Shown here: positions 61,391 to 64,000 of the stretch, in pieces
Layout: each line of letters starts with the position of its first letter
Numbering within the stretch: the stretch's first letter is position 1
Origin: Cladocopium goreaui
Taxonomy: Eukaryota > Sar > Dinophyceae > Suessiales > Symbiodiniaceae
Length of the DNA: 64,000 nucleotides
Direction: 5' to 3'
NCBI GenBank assembly: GCA_947184155.2
Contig: CAMXCT020002775.1
Coordinates: 23,333 to 87,332, forward strand
Made by a program: the position numbers and the translations under genes
The notes under the pieces: model-generated
Told to the model about the DNA's origin: nothing
Seen by the model: the letters and a program-made list of their open reading frames with translations, nothing else
Databases searched by the model: none

Positions 61391-61399
61391 TTGTTTCTT

Positions 61400-62170
61400 T
61401 CGTTTTCATTTCGTCAGAATTTCGTCAGACTTTTCGTCGGGTGCTTTGTGGCAAAACGTTTTGCCACAAGATTTTGCCACAAATTCTTTCGTCAGAATTT
61501 CGTTAAGATTTCGTCAGAACTTGAATTGAAGCAACGAAATCTTTGACGAAATTTCAACGATTTTTTTTTGTGGCAAAATGTTGTGGCAAAACGTTTTGCC
61601 ACAAGGTTTTTGATCAAAAAAAATCGTTGAAATTTCGTCAAAGATTTCGTTACTTCAACTCAAGTTTGACGAAATTTGAACGATTTTTTTGACAAAATTT
61701 TGACGAAATTTTGACGTTTTTTTTTGTGGCAAAATGTTGTGGCAAAACGTTTTGCCACAAGGAAAATTTTGTCAAAACCCTGCATTTTGACGAAATTTTC
61801 CTTGTGGCAAAACGTTTTGCCACAACATTTTGCCACAAAAAAAAATCGTCAAAATTTCGTCAAAAAATTCGTTCAAATTTCGTCAAACTTGAGTTGAGGT
61901 AACGAAATCTTTGACGAAATTTCAACGATTTTTTTTGATCAAAAGTATTGTGGCAAAACGTTTTGCCACAACATTTTGCCACAAAAAAAATCGTCGAAAT
62001 TTCGTCCAAAACTTCGTTGAAATTTCGTCAAACTTGAGTTGAAGCAACGAAATCTTTGACAAAATTTCAACGAAATTCTCACGATCATTTTTTGTGGCAA
62101 AAGGTGTGGCAAAATGGATTGCCACAAGGATTGCCACAAGGATTGCCACGAAATCTTCAACGAAAGCTTT
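61400..62170. repeat. Nested palindrome cluster built on GTGGCAAAACGTTTTGCCAC
   Basis: The perfect palindrome 'gtggcaaaacgttttgccac', extended by TT/AA to 24 bases, occurs at 61,446, 61,581, 61,737, 61,802 and 61,948. Between copies, 'gaaatttcgtcaaagatttc' and 'gaaatctttgacgaaatttc' alternate. The whole block from about 61,570 to 61,985 is itself an inverted repeat centred near 61,786. Confidence 0.9.
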
Positions 62171-62279
62171 AACGAACTCTCAACGACCGACTGACGTTAT
62201 ACCATTCCTATTGCAAATCATGAGCAGCACCAACACAATGCATGACATAAGATGAGGTGTCATGACATGACATGGCCTT

Positions 62280-63345
62280 TACATATCTACTTACTTATGT
62301 GCTCACTCACTCGCTCACTCACTCACTCACTTTCTTTCTTGCCTACCTACTTACTTTCTCTCTCACATGCTCATACATACATACATACATACATACAGAC
62401 AGACAGACATACATACATACATTACATACAATACATTACATGCATTACATACATTACATACAATACATACATTACATACATTACATACATTACATACATT
62501 ACATACATTACATACATTACATACATTACATACGTTACATACATTACATGCATTACATACATTACATACATTACATACATTACATACATTACATACATTA
62601 CATACATTACATACATTACATACATTACATACATTACATACATTACATACATTACATACATTACATTACATTACGTTACATTACATTACATTACATTACA
62701 TTACATACATACATACATACATACATACACACACATACATACATACATCCATACATGGCAAACATGGCATACATGGCAAACATGGCATACATGGCAAACA
62801 TGGCATACATGCCATGGCATACATGGCATACATGTCATACATGGCATACATGGCATGCATGTCATACATTGCATACATGGCATACATGGCACATATGGCA
62901 TACATGGCATACATACATGACATGACACGATATGACATGACATGACACGATATGGCACGACATGCATCGCACACATGACCCGCATGACATACATGACACG
63001 CATTCATGTTACACATGATACATGACATTCAGGGCATACACGACATACATGACATACATGATATGCATGACATACATGACACACATACATGCTATACATG
63101 ACATACATGACATACATGGCAAACACGACATACATGACATACACATCATACATGTCATACATGACACGCATGACACACATGACACGCATACATGTTATAC
63201 ATGGCATGCATGACATACATGGCATACATGCAAAAATAAAGTCACACAAACATACATGCAAACATACATACGTACATGCATACATGCATACATGCGCACA
63301 TGCAAACATACATGCATGCATCCATCTTCACATCCATGCAACCAT
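62280..63345 (+). repeat. Long CATA / TTACATACA / CATGGCATA microsatellite block
   Basis: Successive simple arrays: 'ctcactcactcactcact', 'catacatacataca', then (ttacataca)n from 62,420 to 62,665, 'cattacattacattac', 'catacatacataca', and then 'atggcatacatggcaaacat' and 'acatgacatacatgacata' derivatives. Several frames stay open on both strands for more than 200 codons only because of the repeat. Confidence 0.95.
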
Positions 63346-63547
63346 ACATACATCTTGGCCCTCCATGACTTATATGTGTCATGTGCAAGCCTTGGCTTTG
63401 ACTTGCTTTAAGTCATTTTTTCCAAAGGACAAATGGTACTAAACTGCCTCCAAACTGCCACCAAACGGTGGGGAAGTTTCGCGAAAAAACGATGCATTTT
63501 GCCAAAAAAGCAAGGTACTTTCGATGTAGTTTACACGTTTCCACGAC

Positions 63548-63579
63548 GGAAGTTTCAAGGAAATTTCCTTGAAACTTCC
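63548..63579. repeat. 32-bp perfect palindrome centred on GGAAATTTCC
   Basis: 'ggaagtttcaaggaaatttc' continues to 'cttgaaacttcc' with perfect dyad symmetry. 'ccacga' and 'tcgtgg' flank it, extending the dyad with one extra base. Related to the repeats at 55,540-55,930. Confidence 0.9.
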
Positions 63580-63599
63580 TCGTGGAGGGGGCGGTGAAT

Positions 63600-63785
63600 C
63601 TACCTTAGGTAGCGCAATTTAACTAATAGTCAAACAGCTAATAATAGACTAATTCACGATTAGGTTAGACAAAAAAGTCGCCTCACGAGGCAACTTGAAA
63701 TTCTAACTATTAGTTAGATTTCTGTCTACGGCAAAAATCTAACTAATAGACAACTTTCTGCCTAACCTAGTATATTGGGTAAGTA
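63600..63785. repeat. TAACTA-rich repeat, inverse of 41,656-41,890
   Basis: 'aactaatagtcaaacagcta', 'gattaggttagacaaaaaag' and 'aatctaactaatagacaact', ending at 'cctagtatattgggtaag'. See 41,656-41,890. Confidence 0.6.
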
Positions 63786-63829
63786 GTCATGTTCTATTCT
63801 AATGTTCACCAGAGCCCGCACAGTGCCGT

Positions 63830-64000
63830 AAGTGCCACGCCTGCCATGCAAAGTGAAGGTAGATGTCACGGGGGGCAACCCCTGCCACGCAAGACGCCGC
63901 GCAAAGTGACGCTGGATTTCCCCTAGTGCCACGCCTGCCACGCAAAGTGAAGGTGGATGTCACCGAGTGCCACGCCTGCCACGCAAGACGCCGCGGCGCC
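63830..64000 (+). repeat. GC-rich tandem repeat at window edge
   Basis: 'gtgccacgcctgccacgcaa' with 'agtgaaggtggatgtcac' occurs three times, mixed with 'caagacgccgcg'. Truncated by the window end, so its extent is unknown. Confidence 0.8.

Noticed and set aside
62252-63442. Frames of 190-220 residues (YITYITYIT, HTLHTLHTL) on both strands
   Set aside because: CATA/TTACATACA microsatellites without stops.
1-64000. Dinoflagellate spliced-leader relic, tRNA and rRNA genes
   Set aside because: I looked for the leader core and for tRNA-like box spacing by eye on both strands and saw none; short GAGCCA/TGGCTC words near 37,955 and 39,850 do not match the leader.

Overview
The window looks like nuclear DNA of a dinoflagellate, most likely a Symbiodiniaceae-type alga. 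This is an inference from several things seen together: sparse exon-like ORFs with short introns and AG|G acceptors, overwhelming repeat content, and a tyrosine-recombinase retroelement carrying a cytosine-5 DNA methyltransferase, a combination reported from Symbiodinium. I saw no bacterial-style operons, tRNA, rRNA, CRISPR array or dinoflagellate spliced-leader relic.

Layout. 1-6.2 kb: repeats and no convincing gene (35-bp and 45-bp minisatellites, then copy 1 of a composite repeat). 6.27-10.06 kb, minus strand: a decayed DIRS/Ngaro-like retroelement in the order RT, first part of RNase H, DNA methyltransferase, second part of RNase H, tyrosine recombinase, then 3' direct repeats. 10.6-13.8 kb: a 141-bp triplication and a polypyrimidine array in ~270-bp half-units. 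13.9-16.8 kb, minus: a MULE-like transposase followed by an OTU-type cysteine protease with a UIM-like helix. 17.09-25.80 kb: two large TIR-bounded elements (A and B) lying end to end in TA tracts and filled with their own satellites. 26.4-34.6 kb, plus: a decayed multi-exon gene, one of whose introns is almost entirely a third satellite-filled TIR element (C, 29.40-33.28 kb, containing a 100-N gap). 34.8-35.9 kb: GATA microsatellites punctuated by a ~60-bp unit. 35.9-37.5 kb: two small coding fragments. 37.61-41.66 kb: element F, with TAGATGGGCTGTGG termini. 41.9-42.4 kb: microsatellites.

43.0-60.9 kb: a series of minus-strand exons. They belong to a transposase-like gene I cannot name (43.0-51.8 kb) and to RRM and Lys-rich proteins (56.1-60.9 kb). 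This stretch is broken by a 3.4-kb near-perfect foldback palindrome (43,259-46,677) with a 3-bp target duplication, a 131-bp hairpin MITE, and a 3.55-kb foldback element with 218-bp TIRs and a 4-bp target duplication (51,941-55,495). 61.4-64 kb: nested palindromes, long CATA/TTACATACA microsatellites and a GC-rich tandem repeat at the edge.

The region is a palimpsest of mobile DNA inserted into mobile DNA. The coding pieces mostly belong to transposons, and most are frameshifted. The strongest observations are the methyltransferase lodged inside the RNase H domain of the retroelement, the MULE-OTU pairing, the satellite-filled TIR elements, and the foldback whose removal restores a reading frame exactly.
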